This document shows positions 17,553 through 27,833 of a stretch of 64,000 bases of DNA, in pieces. The notes below the pieces were generated by a model, which saw only the letters and a list, made by a program, of their open reading frames with translations, was not told where the DNA came from and made no database searches. Source of the DNA: Paraburkholderia adhaesiva (GTDB lineage Bacteria > Pseudomonadota > Gammaproteobacteria > Burkholderiales > Burkholderiaceae); assembly GCF_021390575.1 (NCBI RefSeq), contig NZ_JAJEJQ010000003.1, positions 124,001 to 188,000 of the forward strand. Direction: 5' to 3'. The stretch's first letter is position 1. Every line of letters begins with the position of its first letter. A program made the position numbers and the translations under genes.

Positions 17553-20500
17553 ATGAATATCTCCCGTCTGTTCATCCTCCGGCCAGTCGCCACGTCGCTC
17601 CTGATGATCGCGATGGTGCTGGTCGGCCTCGTCGCGATGAAGTTCCTGCCGGTGTCGTCCCTGCCCTCGGTCGACTATCCGACCATCCAGGTACAGACCT
17701 TCTACCCCGGCGCGAGCCCCTCGGTGATGGCCACCACCGTCACTGCGCCGCTGGAAGTGCAGCTCGGCCAGATCCCTGGCCTGCAGCAGATGATCTCGTA
17801 CAGTTCGCAAGGCGCGTCGGTCATCACGATGCAGTTCGACCTCGCGCTCAATCTCGACGTCGCTGCGCAGAACGTCCAGCAGGCCATCAACGCGGCCAAC
17901 AGCTTCCTGCCGTCGGGCCTGCCCGCGCCGCCGACCTACGCGAAGGTCAATCCCGCGGACCAGGCGATCCTCACGCTCGCGATCACGTCGAAGTCGATGT
18001 CGCTCACGCAGTTGCAGGACGCGGCCAACAACCGCCTCGCGATGAAGATCTCCCAGGTGTCGGGCGTGGGTCTCGTCACGACGGCGGGCGGCAACGTACC
18101 CGCCGTGCGCGTGGAAGCCGATCCGCAAAAGCTCGCCGCCTACGGCCTCAATCTCGACGACCTGCGCACGCTGCTCGCCAACGTGAACGTGAGCGCACCG
18201 AAGGGCAACTTCGACGGCCCCGAGCTCAACTACACGATCAATTCGAACGATCAGATCTCGGACCCGAGGGACTACGAAAACACGGTCATCGCCTACCAGA
18301 ACGGCTCGCCCGTGTTCATGCGCGACGTCGCGCGCGTGAGCACGGCGCCGCAGGACGTCGAGCGCGGCGCATGGTACAACCACGCACCCGCGATCGTGCT
18401 GAACGTCCAGCGCCAGCCGGGCGCGAACGTCATCGCGACGGTCGACCAGATCACGCGCCAATTGCCGCAGCTCGAAGCGGCGCTGCCCGCGGGCATGCAC
18501 GTCACGGTGGTGTCGAACAGCGTCGGCGTGATCCGCGCGTCGGTGGCCGATGCCGCGTTCGAACTCGTGCTCGCGGTCATGCTGGTGGTGGCCGTGATTT
18601 TCGTGTTCCTGCGCAACGTGCCCGCCACGATCATTCCGAGCATTTCGGTGCCGGTCTCGCTGATCGGCACGCTCGCGCTGATGTACGAGCTGAACTACTC
18701 GATCGACAATCTTTCGCTGATGGCGCTCATCATCGCGACGGGCTTCGTCGTAGACGACTCGATCGTGATGATCGAGAACGTCGTGCGTTATCTCGAGGAG
18801 GGCAAGAAGCCCCTCGACGCGGCATTGGAAGGCGCCGGACAGATCGGCTTCACCATTCTCTCGCTGACCATTTCGCTGATTGCCGTGCTGATTCCACTGC
18901 TTTTCATGGGCGGTGTGATCGGGCGGCTCTTCAGCGAATTCGCGGTGACGCTCGCCGTGACCATCGTGCTCTCGGCGGTCGTCTCGCTCACGGTCGTGCC
19001 GATGCTCTGTGCACGCATGTTGCGCGCGCAGGCCGAACGCCACCCGAGCCGTTTCGAACGCATCAGCGAATCGCTCTTCAACAAGCTGCTTGCCGCCTAC
19101 GAGCGCGGCCTGAAGTGGGTGCTCGACCATCAGACGCTCACGCTGCTCGTGGCCGTGGGCACGGTCGTGCTCACGATGGTCCTGTACATCGTGATCCCGA
19201 AAGGTCTGTTCCCGGTGCAGGATGTGGGCGTGATTCAGGGCATCAGCGTGGCTGACAATTCGGTGTCCTACCTCGCGATGGTGCGCCGCCAGTCCGCACT
19301 CGCCGACGAGATCCTCAAGGACCCCGACGTGGTCTCGCTCACCTCGTATGTGGGCATCGACGGCATCAACACGACGCTCAACAACGGGCGCTTCCTCATC
19401 AATCTGAAGCCGCACGACGACCGCTCCGACACCGCAGCGGAAATCGGGCGGCGCATCCAGCAGCGGGTGGCGAAGGTACCGGGCATCCGGCTCTATCTGC
19501 AGCCGGAGCAGGAACTCACGCTCGACACGACGGTCTCGCCCAACCAGTACAACATCGTCCTGCGCGGCCCGAATCAGGAGGCGTTCAATCAGTACGTGCC
19601 CGCGCTGATCGCGCGTATGAAGCAGATCCCCGCCATCAGCGACGTCACGAGCGATCTGAACACGGATGGCCTCGCAGTCAATGTCGAAGTGAACCGCCAG
19701 CTCGCGGCGCGCTACGGCATCACAGCCGCAACGATCGACAACGCGCTCTACGACGCCCTCGGCCAGCGCATCGTCTCGACGATTTTCCAGCAGTCGGACC
19801 AGTATCGCGTGATTCTCGTCGCGAAACCGGAGACGCTGGCCACCGTCGATTCGATCGGCAACATCTATCTGCCCAGCCAGACGAGCGAAACGGGCCAGGT
19901 GCCGCTCAAGGGCATTGCGACGATCCAGATCATGCGCTCGCCGCTCGTCATCAGCCACCTCGCGCAGTTTCCTTCCGTGACGATCTCGTTCAACCTCGCG
20001 CAGGGCGGATCGCTTTCCGCCGCCGTGCGCGATATCCGCAAGGCCGAAGCGGACGCGCAATTGCCGCCGTCGATCACGTTGTCGTTGCAGGGTGCCGCGC
20101 AGGCGTTCGAAGATTCGCTCACGAGCGAAGTGTATTTGCTGATCGCCGCGCTCGTGGCCGTCTATATCGTGCTGGGCGTGCTCTATGAGAGCTATGTGCA
20201 TCCGGTCACGATTCTCTCGACGCTGCCATCCGCCGGCATCGGCGCGCTGCTCGCGCTGATGATCGCGGGCGACGACCTCGACGTGATCGGCATCATCGGC
20301 ATCGTGCTTTTGATCGGCATCGTCAAGAAGAACGCCATCATGATGGTGGACTTCGCGCTCGAAGCCGAACGCGTGCACGGCAAGCCGCCTCGCGAAGCGA
20401 TCTTCGAGGCGTCGATCCTGCGTTTCCGCCCGATCTTGATGACCACGCTCGCGGCCATGCTCGGCGCGTTGCCGATGCTGCTCGGCGCCGGCACCGGGTC

Positions 20501-20714
20501 GGAACTGCGGCGACCGCTCGGTCTGGCGATCATCGGCGGCCTCACGCTTTCGCAGATGCTCACGCTCTTTACGACGCCCGTGATCTATCTGTTCTTCGAC
20601 CGTCTTGCCGTGCGTTTCGGTCGCAAGCGTAGCGCCGATGGCGCCGGCGGTGCAGGCAATCAGGACGGCGGCGCGGACGGCGGCACACCGCCCGCTCCCG
20701 AGGGCACGCCGTGA
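17553..20714 (+). CDS. mdtB: RND multidrug efflux permease, MdtB-like
   Basis: 1053 residues with the RND layout: first helix, large periplasmic loop, helices 2-6, second loop, helices 8-12. The motifs GFVVDDSIVMIENVVRY (helix 4, with the proton-relay acidic pair) and GIVKKNAIMMVDFA are clear. MdtB forms a mixed trimer with MdtC in MdtABC pumps, exporting bile salts, novobiocin and other compounds in known examples. ATG 17553 (MNISRLF) is preferred over GTG 17547. The stop overlaps the GTG start of mdtC by 4 bp, so translation is coupled. Confidence 0.94.
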   Translation: MNISRLFILRPVATSLLMIAMVLVGLVAMKFLPVSSLPSVDYPTIQVQTFYPGASPSVMATTVTAPLEVQLGQIPGLQQMISYSSQGASVITMQFDLALNLDVAAQNVQQAINAANSFLPSGLPAPPTYAKVNPADQAILTLAITSKSMSLTQLQDAANNRLAMKISQVSGVGLVTTAGGNVPAVRVEADPQKLAAYGLNLDDLRTLLANVNVSAPKGNFDGPELNYTINSNDQISDPRDYENTVIAYQNGSPVFMRDVARVSTAPQDVERGAWYNHAPAIVLNVQRQPGANVIATVDQITRQLPQLEAALPAGMHVTVVSNSVGVIRASVADAAFELVLAVMLVVAVIFVFLRNVPATIIPSISVPVSLIGTLALMYELNYSIDNLSLMALIIATGFVVDDSIVMIENVVRYLEEGKKPLDAALEGAGQIGFTILSLTISLIAVLIPLLFMGGVIGRLFSEFAVTLAVTIVLSAVVSLTVVPMLCARMLRAQAERHPSRFERISESLFNKLLAAYERGLKWVLDHQTLTLLVAVGTVVLTMVLYIVIPKGLFPVQDVGVIQGISVADNSVSYLAMVRRQSALADEILKDPDVVSLTSYVGIDGINTTLNNGRFLINLKPHDDRSDTAAEIGRRIQQRVAKVPGIRLYLQPEQELTLDTTVSPNQYNIVLRGPNQEAFNQYVPALIARMKQIPAISDVTSDLNTDGLAVNVEVNRQLAARYGITAATIDNALYDALGQRIVSTIFQQSDQYRVILVAKPETLATVDSIGNIYLPSQTSETGQVPLKGIATIQIMRSPLVISHLAQFPSVTISFNLAQGGSLSAAVRDIRKAEADAQLPPSITLSLQGAAQAFEDSLTSEVYLLIAALVAVYIVLGVLYESYVHPVTILSTLPSAGIGALLALMIAGDDLDVIGIIGIVLLIGIVKKNAIMMVDFALEAERVHGKPPREAIFEASILRFRPILMTTLAAMLGALPMLLGAGTGSELRRPLGLAIIGGLTLSQMLTLFTTPVIYLFFDRLAVRFGRKRSADGAGGAGNQDGGADGGTPPAPEGTP

Positions 20715-23700
20715 ACATCTCGGCGCTCTTTATCCGGCGACCGGTCGCGACCTCACTCCTCGCGATCGCGATCCTGATTTCGGGCGCGCTCGCGTTTCTC
20801 CGGCTGCCCGTCGCACCGCTGCCGAATATCGCGTATCCCGTGATCGTCGTACAGGCCACGATGGCGGGCGCGAGCCCCGACATCATGGCGGCCACGGTGG
20901 CCGAGCCGCTGGAGCGCCGCCTCGGCACCATCGCGGACGTCAGCCAGCTCACGTCGATCAGCTATGTCGGCTCGTCGATGGTCATCATCGTGTTCGGGCT
21001 GACGCGCGACATCAACGGCGCGGCACGCGACGTGGAAGCGGCCATCCAGGCCGCCCGCGCCGACCTGCCCACCACGTTGCGCAGCAACCCCACCTATCGC
21101 CAGTACAACCCGGCGAGCGCGCCGATCATGGTGCTCGCACTCACCTCGGACACGCTCACGAAGGCGCAACTCTACGACTCCGCCGATTCGGTGATCCAGC
21201 AGCAGCTTTCGCAGGTGAACGGCGTGGGCCAGATCACGCTGGGGGGCGGCGCGCTGCCGTCCGTACGCGTGGAACTGGAGCCCGGCAAACTCAACAGCTA
21301 CGGCATCGGCATGGAGGACGTGCGCGCCGCGATCGGCGCGGCCAACGCGAACAGCGCGAAAGGTCACATCGATCAGGGCGACCAGCGCTACCAGGTCATG
21401 TCGAACGACCAGATCAGCAAGGCCGCGCCATTCAAGGACATCGTGATCGCGTATCGCGAAGGCTCGCCGGTGTTGCTCAAAGACGTGGCCGAGGTGCTCG
21501 ACTCAAACGAAAACATCCGCAATGCGGGCCTTTACAACGGCAAGTCGGCGGTGCTCGTCATCGTCTATCCGATGCCGGGCAGCAACGTCGTCAAAACCGT
21601 GCAGCAGATCGGGGCGCGGCTGCCCTCCATCGAAGCGGCGCTGCCCGCGTCTATCAAGGTCCACGTCGCGATCGACCGCTCCGAATCGGTGCGTGCCTCC
21701 GTGGCCGATACGGAGCGCACGCTCTTCATCGCGGTCCTGCTCGTGATCGGCGTGGTGTTCGTGTTCCTGCTCTCGCCGCGCGCCACGCTGATCCCCGCCG
21801 TCGCGTTGCCGATCTCGATCGTCGGCACCTTCGGGCCGATGTATCTGCTCGGCTACAGCATCGACAATCTCTCGCTGATGGCGCTCACCATCGGCACCGG
21901 CTTCGTCGTGGACGATGCTGTGGTCGTGCTGGAGAACATCGTGCGCCACATCGAGGCTGGTATTGAGCCAAAAGAAGCCGCAATACGCGGCGCGGGCGAA
22001 GTGGGCTTCACCGTGATATCGATGAGCCTTTCGCTCATCGCTGTGTTTCTGCCGATCCTGCTGATGCCGGGTATCGTCGGCCTGCTCTTCCACGAGTTTG
22101 CGATGACGCTCTCCATCGCAATCCTCATCTCGCTCGTCGTCTCGCTCACGGTCACGCCGGCGATGTGCGCGTATTTGCTTCAGCCCCGGCAAAACGCGCG
22201 CCCACAGGGACGCGTTTCCGCGTGGATCGAGGCCCAGTTCGGGCGATTCAAAGCGGCCTATTCACGCTCGCTCGAAGCCGCGCTCGACCATGCGGCGCTC
22301 GTCATCTTCGTGCTGATCGGGCTGCTAGTCGCCAATGTATTCGTCGCGCGCCTGCTCTCCGCCACGTTCTTCCCCGAGCAGGACACCGGCATCCTGATTG
22401 GCCAGATCATCGCGGACCAGAGCATCTCGTTCCAGGCGATGTCGAAAAAGCTCGCGCAGCTGCAGTCGATCGTGCAGAAGGACCCCGCCGTGGCCTCGGT
22501 GGCCGGCTTCACGGGCGGGCGCGCGCTCAACTCGGCCAATGTCTTCATCGAACTCAAACCGCTCAACGAACGCCATCTCTCAGCCACCGAAGTCGTCAAC
22601 CGGCTGCGGCCGAAGCTCAATGCAGTCTCCGGCGCGCGACTCTTCCTCCAGGCGCAACAGGATCTGCAGATCGGCGGGCGGCAGTCAGCGGCGCAATACC
22701 AGTACACGCTCACAAGCGAAGACGCCGACGCGCTCTTCACCTGGGTGCCACGGCTCGTCGACGAACTGAACAAACATCGTACCCAGATGCTCGACGTGAA
22801 CTCCGACCTGCAGCAAAACGGCCTGCAGGCCGACGTGACCTACGATCGCCCCACCGCGAAGCGCTTTACCTTCGATCCGAACCAGATCGACAACACGCTC
22901 TACGACGCGTTCGGCCAGCGCACCGTGTCGACCATCTACAACGCGATCAATCAGTATTTCGTCGTGATGGAAGTCGCGCCGAAGTACTGGCAGTTTCCGC
23001 AATCATTCGACCAGATCTGGCTTTCCACGGCGGCGGGCAACGCGAGCGGGGCCGCGCAGACGCAGATGCATTCCGGCACCATCTCCGGCGTAACGTCGCA
23101 CGTGGCCGTGGCCACGACGTCCGGCACAACGTTGAACACGAACGCGCTCAACGCAAACGCCGTAGCGAACCAGCTCAACAATGCGATTGCCAACAGCAAA
23201 GGCGGCAGTGCGACCGGCAGCCCGGATAGCACCGCCGCCGAAACCATGGTGCCGTTGAAAGCGCTCATGACGTGGGTGACGAGCCACACCGCGACGCAGG
23301 TGAATCACCAGAGCGGCCTGGTCGCGGGCACCATCTCGTTCAATCTGCCCAAGGGCGGCTCGCTGAGCGGAGCGGAGCAGATCATCCAGCAAGCCGAACG
23401 CAACATCGGTATGCCCGCTTCAGTGCATGGCTCATTTGCGGGCGCGGCGCAAGCCTATGCGCAGTCGATGGGCACCGTGCCGCTTCTGATCCTCGCCGCG
23501 CTCGCCGTCGTGTATATCGTGCTCGGCGTGCTCTACGAGAACACCATCCACCCGCTCACCATTCTCTCGACGCTGCCCTCCGCCGGCATCGGCGCGACGC
23601 TCGCCATGCTGATCTTCGGCACGCCGTTTTCGGTCATCGCGATGATCGGCATCATCCTGCTGATCGGCATCGTCAAGAAGAACGGCATCATGATGGTCGA

Positions 23701-24025
23701 CGTCGCGATCCAGCTGCAACGCTACGAGGGCATGGACGCGAGACGCGCGATTCATGAAGCAGCCGTGGTGCGTCTGCGGCCAATCATGATGACGACGTTC
23801 GCCGCCGTGCTCGGCGCGGTACCGCTCGCGATCGGCATCGGCCAGGGTGCGTCGCTGCGCCAGCCGCTCGGCGTGACCGTGGTGGGTGGCCTGCTTCTGA
23901 GCCAGATCTTCACGCTGTACACCACACCCGTCATTTACCTGTTCCTCGACCGCCTGCGCGCTCGTCTCGCGCGCTGGGCCGAGCGCCTGCCCTGGAACCG
24001 CCAGGCCGATGAGAGCGCATCATGA
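20711..24025 (+). CDS. mdtC: RND multidrug efflux permease, MdtC-like, with periplasmic insertion
   Basis: 1104 residues from a GTG that overlaps the mdtB stop. RND helices and the GFVVDDAVVVLENIVRH and GIVKKNGIMMVDVA motifs are intact. It is about 80 residues longer than E. coli MdtC. Most of the excess is a Thr/Ser/Asn/Ala-rich stretch of about 67 residues encoded at roughly 23040-23244, inside the second periplasmic loop between DQIWLSTA and MVPLKAL. Alanine-asparagine repeats (NTNALNANAVANQLNNAIANS) dominate it. The rest aligns without gaps by eye. It works with MdtB in the same operon. Confidence 0.94.
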   Translation: MNISALFIRRPVATSLLAIAILISGALAFLRLPVAPLPNIAYPVIVVQATMAGASPDIMAATVAEPLERRLGTIADVSQLTSISYVGSSMVIIVFGLTRDINGAARDVEAAIQAARADLPTTLRSNPTYRQYNPASAPIMVLALTSDTLTKAQLYDSADSVIQQQLSQVNGVGQITLGGGALPSVRVELEPGKLNSYGIGMEDVRAAIGAANANSAKGHIDQGDQRYQVMSNDQISKAAPFKDIVIAYREGSPVLLKDVAEVLDSNENIRNAGLYNGKSAVLVIVYPMPGSNVVKTVQQIGARLPSIEAALPASIKVHVAIDRSESVRASVADTERTLFIAVLLVIGVVFVFLLSPRATLIPAVALPISIVGTFGPMYLLGYSIDNLSLMALTIGTGFVVDDAVVVLENIVRHIEAGIEPKEAAIRGAGEVGFTVISMSLSLIAVFLPILLMPGIVGLLFHEFAMTLSIAILISLVVSLTVTPAMCAYLLQPRQNARPQGRVSAWIEAQFGRFKAAYSRSLEAALDHAALVIFVLIGLLVANVFVARLLSATFFPEQDTGILIGQIIADQSISFQAMSKKLAQLQSIVQKDPAVASVAGFTGGRALNSANVFIELKPLNERHLSATEVVNRLRPKLNAVSGARLFLQAQQDLQIGGRQSAAQYQYTLTSEDADALFTWVPRLVDELNKHRTQMLDVNSDLQQNGLQADVTYDRPTAKRFTFDPNQIDNTLYDAFGQRTVSTIYNAINQYFVVMEVAPKYWQFPQSFDQIWLSTAAGNASGAAQTQMHSGTISGVTSHVAVATTSGTTLNTNALNANAVANQLNNAIANSKGGSATGSPDSTAAETMVPLKALMTWVTSHTATQVNHQSGLVAGTISFNLPKGGSLSGAEQIIQQAERNIGMPASVHGSFAGAAQAYAQSMGTVPLLILAALAVVYIVLGVLYENTIHPLTILSTLPSAGIGATLAMLIFGTPFSVIAMIGIILLIGIVKKNGIMMVDVAIQLQRYEGMDARRAIHEAAVVRLRPIMMTTFAAVLGAVPLAIGIGQGASLRQPLGVTVVGGLLLSQIFTLYTTPVIYLFLDRLRARLARWAERLPWNRQADESAS

Positions 24026-25611
24026 TGAAGCCTATCCACATGCCAACGCGCCGCCGCTACTCCCCGGCGCGCACGCGCGCCGCGCTGCGGCTCGCACCGT
24101 TCGCCTTTGCGATGCTCGTCGGCGGCTGCATGGTCGGCCCCGATTACCATCGTCCGCAGGTGAACGTGCCCACCACCTGGAAGGAGTTGCCCGGCTGGAC
24201 CCAGGCCGAGCCCGCCGCCGAAAGCCCGAAAGGCGACTGGTGGACCACGTTCAACGACCCGCTGCTCGACGAACTGGAGCCGCTCGTCGCGGTGTCGAAC
24301 CAGACCGTGCGGCAGAGCTACGCGAACTATCAGCAGGCGCTCGCCGAAGTGCGCATCGCGCGTGCGGGCCTGTTTCCGACGCTCGGGGTAACCGGCTCGC
24401 TCACACGCGAGCGTTCGGCCATCGGCACGCTCAGCAGCGTGAGCGGGGTCAGCTCGCTCAGCAGCAGCGGTGGCTTCGCGCGCATCAATAACGCGGGCTC
24501 GCTTGAAGGCACCGCGAGCTGGAACATCGACGTGTGGGGCGAGGTGCGCCGCCAGGTCGAACAGAATTCCGCGACGGCGCAGGCCAGTGAGGCGACGCTC
24601 GCCAACGCTACGTTGTCCGAACAGATTCTGCTTGCCAACGCCGTGATAGACCTGCGCGTCGCCGATGCGAATATCGACCTGCTCACGCACACGGTCGCCG
24701 CCTATACGGCGTTCCTGCGTGTGGTGGCCGATCAGGATTTCGCGGGCACAATCCCGCCGTCCAGTCTCGTTCTCGCGCGCACGCAACTGGAGACGGCTCA
24801 GGCGAACCTGATTGCGCTCGGCGTCGCGCGCGCGCAGAACGAACACGCGATCGCGGTGCTCGTGGGCCGCAATCCCGAAGACCTCACCATTGCGCACAGC
24901 GAAAAGCTGCCTACGCTCCCCTCGACCCCCGCTGGCGTACCCTCCACGATCCTGCAGCGCCGCCCGGACATCGCGGCGTCGGAGCGGAACATGGCAGCCG
25001 CGAACGCGTCGATCGGCGTAGCGACCGCGGCGTACTACCCGGCGATCTCGCTCTCGGCACTCGCCGGCTTCACGCAATCGCCGCTCTCGGGCTTGCTGCA
25101 TATGAGCAACTACGTGTGGTCGCTCGGTGCGAACGCATCGCAAACGATCTTCGATGGCGGATTGCGTGGAGGCCAGGTGGCCGCGGCGCACGCAACCTAC
25201 GACGCGGCGGTGGCGAATTATCGCGCCACGGTACTGAGTGCGTTCGCGAGCGTGGAGAACGATCTGTCGGGGTTGCGTATCCTCGCGCAGCAATCGGACG
25301 CGCTCGACGCTGCCGTGCGCGACGCCATCCACGGCACGAAGATCGCCCAGGACGAGTTCGAAGCGGGCACCGTCGATTACACGACTGTCGCGACGGCTCA
25401 GACCACGCAGTTGGTCCAGCAGCAGACAGCGCTGGGCGTGCAGCAGCAACGGCTGCTCACGGCGACGTCGCTGATCGGCGACCTGGGGGGAGGATGGTCC
25501 GGCGCGCTGCACGATGCAGGGCATCCGGACCGCGAGGACCCGAATGCCAACGCGGCGAATGCGGCCTCCGAGCAGGCGAGCCACATGCCAGCGGCGACAC
25601 AAAGCCAATGA
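24022..25611 (+). CDS. Outer membrane efflux lipoprotein (NodT family)
   Basis: 529 residues. The N-terminus is a lipoprotein signal with lipobox LVGGC, placing the lipidated Cys at 36. The NodT-type continuation MVGPDYHRPQVNVPTTW and two outer-membrane efflux repeats follow (each rich in coiled helices; LQRRPDIAASERNMAAANASIGVA in the second is diagnostic, here given in part). It forms the trimeric exit duct for the MdtABC-like pump. The ATG overlaps the mdtC stop by 4 bp. The Asn/Ala-rich C-terminal tail is low complexity. Confidence 0.94.
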   Translation: MMKPIHMPTRRRYSPARTRAALRLAPFAFAMLVGGCMVGPDYHRPQVNVPTTWKELPGWTQAEPAAESPKGDWWTTFNDPLLDELEPLVAVSNQTVRQSYANYQQALAEVRIARAGLFPTLGVTGSLTRERSAIGTLSSVSGVSSLSSSGGFARINNAGSLEGTASWNIDVWGEVRRQVEQNSATAQASEATLANATLSEQILLANAVIDLRVADANIDLLTHTVAAYTAFLRVVADQDFAGTIPPSSLVLARTQLETAQANLIALGVARAQNEHAIAVLVGRNPEDLTIAHSEKLPTLPSTPAGVPSTILQRRPDIAASERNMAAANASIGVATAAYYPAISLSALAGFTQSPLSGLLHMSNYVWSLGANASQTIFDGGLRGGQVAAAHATYDAAVANYRATVLSAFASVENDLSGLRILAQQSDALDAAVRDAIHGTKIAQDEFEAGTVDYTTVATAQTTQLVQQQTALGVQQQRLLTATSLIGDLGGGWSGALHDAGHPDREDPNANAANAASEQASHMPAATQSQ

Positions 25612-25688
25612 ACGCCAGGCACGTTGCTATAGCGACGTGGGGCGGGCTTTTCCAGCGCGAGTGGGTAAGCGAAGAGAGATGCAGACTG

Positions 25689-25725
25689 CGCAAGGCAGGC
25701 GCGTGACAACACCGCCCGCCTTGCG
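25689..25725. terminator. Possible shared terminator hairpin between convergent genes
   Basis: 13-bp stem with one mismatch (25689-25701 with 25713-25725, 11-nt loop) between the efflux operon (plus) and the nitroreductase gene (minus). No good T-tract follows on either strand, so termination strength is uncertain. Confidence 0.4.
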
Positions 25726-25733
25726 AGAAAACG

Positions 25734-26387
25734 TTACGCGAGTTCGGTGAACACGGTTTGCACAGGCAGACGCGACTTCGGCAGCTTCGCGTTGAAATCG
25801 CTGTCGCTGCGGTAGCCGAGGCTCACCACGACCACCGACGTCAGGCCCTTTTCGGTCAGGCCGAGTTCGGCGTCGAGCGTCTTCGCGTCGAAACCTTCCA
25901 TCGGGCACGCGTCGATCTCGAGCGTAGCCGCGCCGATCAACAGCGTGCCGAGCGCCAGATACACCTGCTTTTCCATCCACGTGGACAGGGTGCTGCGCTC
26001 CCGATGCAGATCCACGTAGTACGAACGCGTTTTCTGCTGCCCTGCCTTCGCGTCGGCGTTGGCGAAGCGGCCGTCCGCTTCTTCCTGCGCGATCACGGCG
26101 GCGAGATGCGCGTCGTCCATATCGGTGCGCGCGCACAGCACGACGACGTGCGAAGCGTTCAGCACCTTCGGCTCGTTATAGGCGTAGCCCGCCTGCATGG
26201 CCTTCGCGACACGCGCGCGGCCCGCGTCGCTCGATGCGATCACGAAATGCCACGGCTGCGAGTTCACCGACGACGGGCTGAAACGAACCAGCTCCTTCAG
26301 TTCATCGATGACGGATGCGGGAATCTTGCGGGCGGCGTCGAATGCCTTCGTGGCATGGCGGCCCTTCGCGAAGCGGGTAAGGTTCAA
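25734..26387 (-). CDS. nfsB: Oxygen-insensitive NAD(P)H nitroreductase / dihydropteridine reductase family
   Basis: 217 residues, the same length as E. coli NfsB, with FMN-binding segments KGRHATKAFD near the start, RFSPSSVNSQPWHF (35-48) and EKGLTSVVVVSLGYR near the end. It reduces nitroaromatics and quinones with NAD(P)H using FMN. The start codon is TTG, 7 nt after AGGAG; no ATG fits the family N-terminus (NLTRFAKGRHAT). It is divergent from the yjbQ-like gene. Confidence 0.9.
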   Translation of the reverse strand: MNLTRFAKGRHATKAFDAARKIPASVIDELKELVRFSPSSVNSQPWHFVIASSDAGRARVAKAMQAGYAYNEPKVLNASHVVVLCARTDMDDAHLAAVIAQEEADGRFANADAKAGQQKTRSYYVDLHRERSTLSTWMEKQVYLALGTLLIGAATLEIDACPMEGFDAKTLDAELGLTEKGLTSVVVVSLGYRSDSDFNAKLPKSRLPVQTVFTELA

Positions 26388-26577
26388 ATACGTTCTCCTG
26401 GGTGTATCCGGTGTTTGCCGCCCGTTGATGGGGCGCTTTCGCGCCGCCGTCGCCGCGGCAAAGGCGACATCCTACCAGCAAGCACTCGCGCGTGCCGGGC
26501 GCTCCACGGGGCGCCGCGGCATCCGCTATGCTGAGCCATCACACCCATCAGACGACGACCATGAAGGAGTTACGCCC

Positions 26578-26997
26578 ATGCGCCAGGCGATTCATCATCT
26601 GCGCGTGAACGCGCGCACGCGCGGCCTCGTCGACATCAGCGCGGGCGTGCGCGCGTTCGTGCGCGAACAGGGCATCGGCACGGGGCTTTTGACCGTGTTC
26701 TGCCGCCATACGTCGGCTTCGCTGCTGATCCAGGAAAATGCGGACCCTTCCGTGCGCCGCGACATCGAGCGTTATTTCGATGAACTCGCCCCCGAAGATC
26801 CGCAGCGCTACGAACACGACACGGAAGGCCCCGACGACATGCCCGCGCATCTGCGCACCGTGCTCACGCAGACGCAGCTTTCGATACCGGTCGAACACGG
26901 CGAGCCGGTGCTCGGCACGTGGCAGGGGGTTTATCTGTTCGAGCATCGCCGGCAAGCACAGGTACGCGATATCGTGCTGCATCTGATCGGCGAATGA
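26578..26997 (+). CDS. YjbQ family protein (UPF0047, secondary thiamine-phosphate synthase family)
   Basis: 139 residues with the conserved CRHTSASLLIQENADPSVRRD and HGEPVLGTWQGVYLFEHR stretches, covering the whole family domain. Members have weak thiamine-phosphate synthase activity, but the physiological role is unsettled. The frame is open far upstream, yet ATG 26578 has AAGGAG 8 nt before it and begins exactly where the family begins. It stands alone between a divergent nitroreductase and a hydrolase gene on the same strand. Confidence 0.88.
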   Translation: MRQAIHHLRVNARTRGLVDISAGVRAFVREQGIGTGLLTVFCRHTSASLLIQENADPSVRRDIERYFDELAPEDPQRYEHDTEGPDDMPAHLRTVLTQTQLSIPVEHGEPVLGTWQGVYLFEHRRQAQVRDIVLHLIGE

Positions 26998-27097
26998 CAC
27001 ATACGCGTTGGGCGAAGCGGTCCAGCAAAGCTGCCGCGCAGGCGCTATGCTACGGCTTCCGCCCAATTGAGCTTCCGCACAGAAAGGAATGAACACC

Positions 27098-27805
27098 ATG
27101 ACACAGCACGCCGGATCCATGATTACCTTTAACCGCCCCGACGGCCAGGCGCTGCAGGGTTATCTCGCGAAGCCGGAGAAGGTCGCCGGCGCGCCCGCCA
27201 TCGTCGTGATCCAGGAATGGTGGGGATTGAACGACCAGATTCGCGGCGTGGCCGACCGCCTCGCCAAGTCGGGCTATCTGGCGCTCGTGCCCGATCTCTA
27301 TCGCGGCAAGGCCACAGTCGAGGAAGAAGAAGCGAACCACCTGATGAATGGGCTCGACTTCGCGGACGCCGCTTCGCAGGACGTGCGCGGCGCCGTCGAT
27401 CACCTGAAGACGCTCACCAACCGCGTCGGCGTGACGGGTTACTGCATGGGCGGCGCGCTGGCGCTGCTCGCCGCGACCCAGATTCCGGGACTCTCCGGCG
27501 TGGTGGCGTGGTACGGCCTGCCGCCGCTCGAATACATCGACGCCACGAAGATCACGGCGCCCGTGCTCGGCCACTGGGGCATGCAAGACCAGTTCTTCAA
27601 GCCCGAAGCCGTCGACGCGCTTGAAAAGAAACTGCAAGACAACAAGGTGAGCGTCGAATTCCACCGCTATCTCGCGCACCACGCCTTCGCGAATGAAACC
27701 GCCGTCGGTCCGGGCCGCATCGCCGCGACGCAGTACGATCCGGTCTGGGCACAACTGGCGTGGGACCGTTCGCTCACGTTCTGGGGCAAGACGCTCTGGG
27801 CGTAA
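27098..27805 (+). CDS. Dienelactone hydrolase family protein
   Basis: 235 residues, alpha/beta hydrolase fold. The nucleophile is Cys116 in GYCMGG, with Asp164 (GMQDQFF) and His194/195 (LAHHAF) completing a Cys-Asp-His triad. Glu40 in QEWWGLN is the residue that activates the Cys in dienelactone hydrolases. Such enzymes open dienelactones in chlorocatechol and related routes; the substrate here is unknown because no ring-cleavage genes lie nearby. ATG 27098 is preferred over ATG 27089, because AAAGGA abuts the latter. Confidence 0.9.
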   Translation: MTQHAGSMITFNRPDGQALQGYLAKPEKVAGAPAIVVIQEWWGLNDQIRGVADRLAKSGYLALVPDLYRGKATVEEEEANHLMNGLDFADAASQDVRGAVDHLKTLTNRVGVTGYCMGGALALLAATQIPGLSGVVAWYGLPPLEYIDATKITAPVLGHWGMQDQFFKPEAVDALEKKLQDNKVSVEFHRYLAHHAFANETAVGPGRIAATQYDPVWAQLAWDRSLTFWGKTLWA

Positions 27806-27833
27806 CGCGGCACGCGCGATATTCACGCAGGAA

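Noticed and set aside
17088-20378. 1096-residue minus-strand open frame antisense to mdtA/mdtB
   Set aside because: Same shadow effect; His/Arg/Asp-rich nonsense composition with no recognisable domain.
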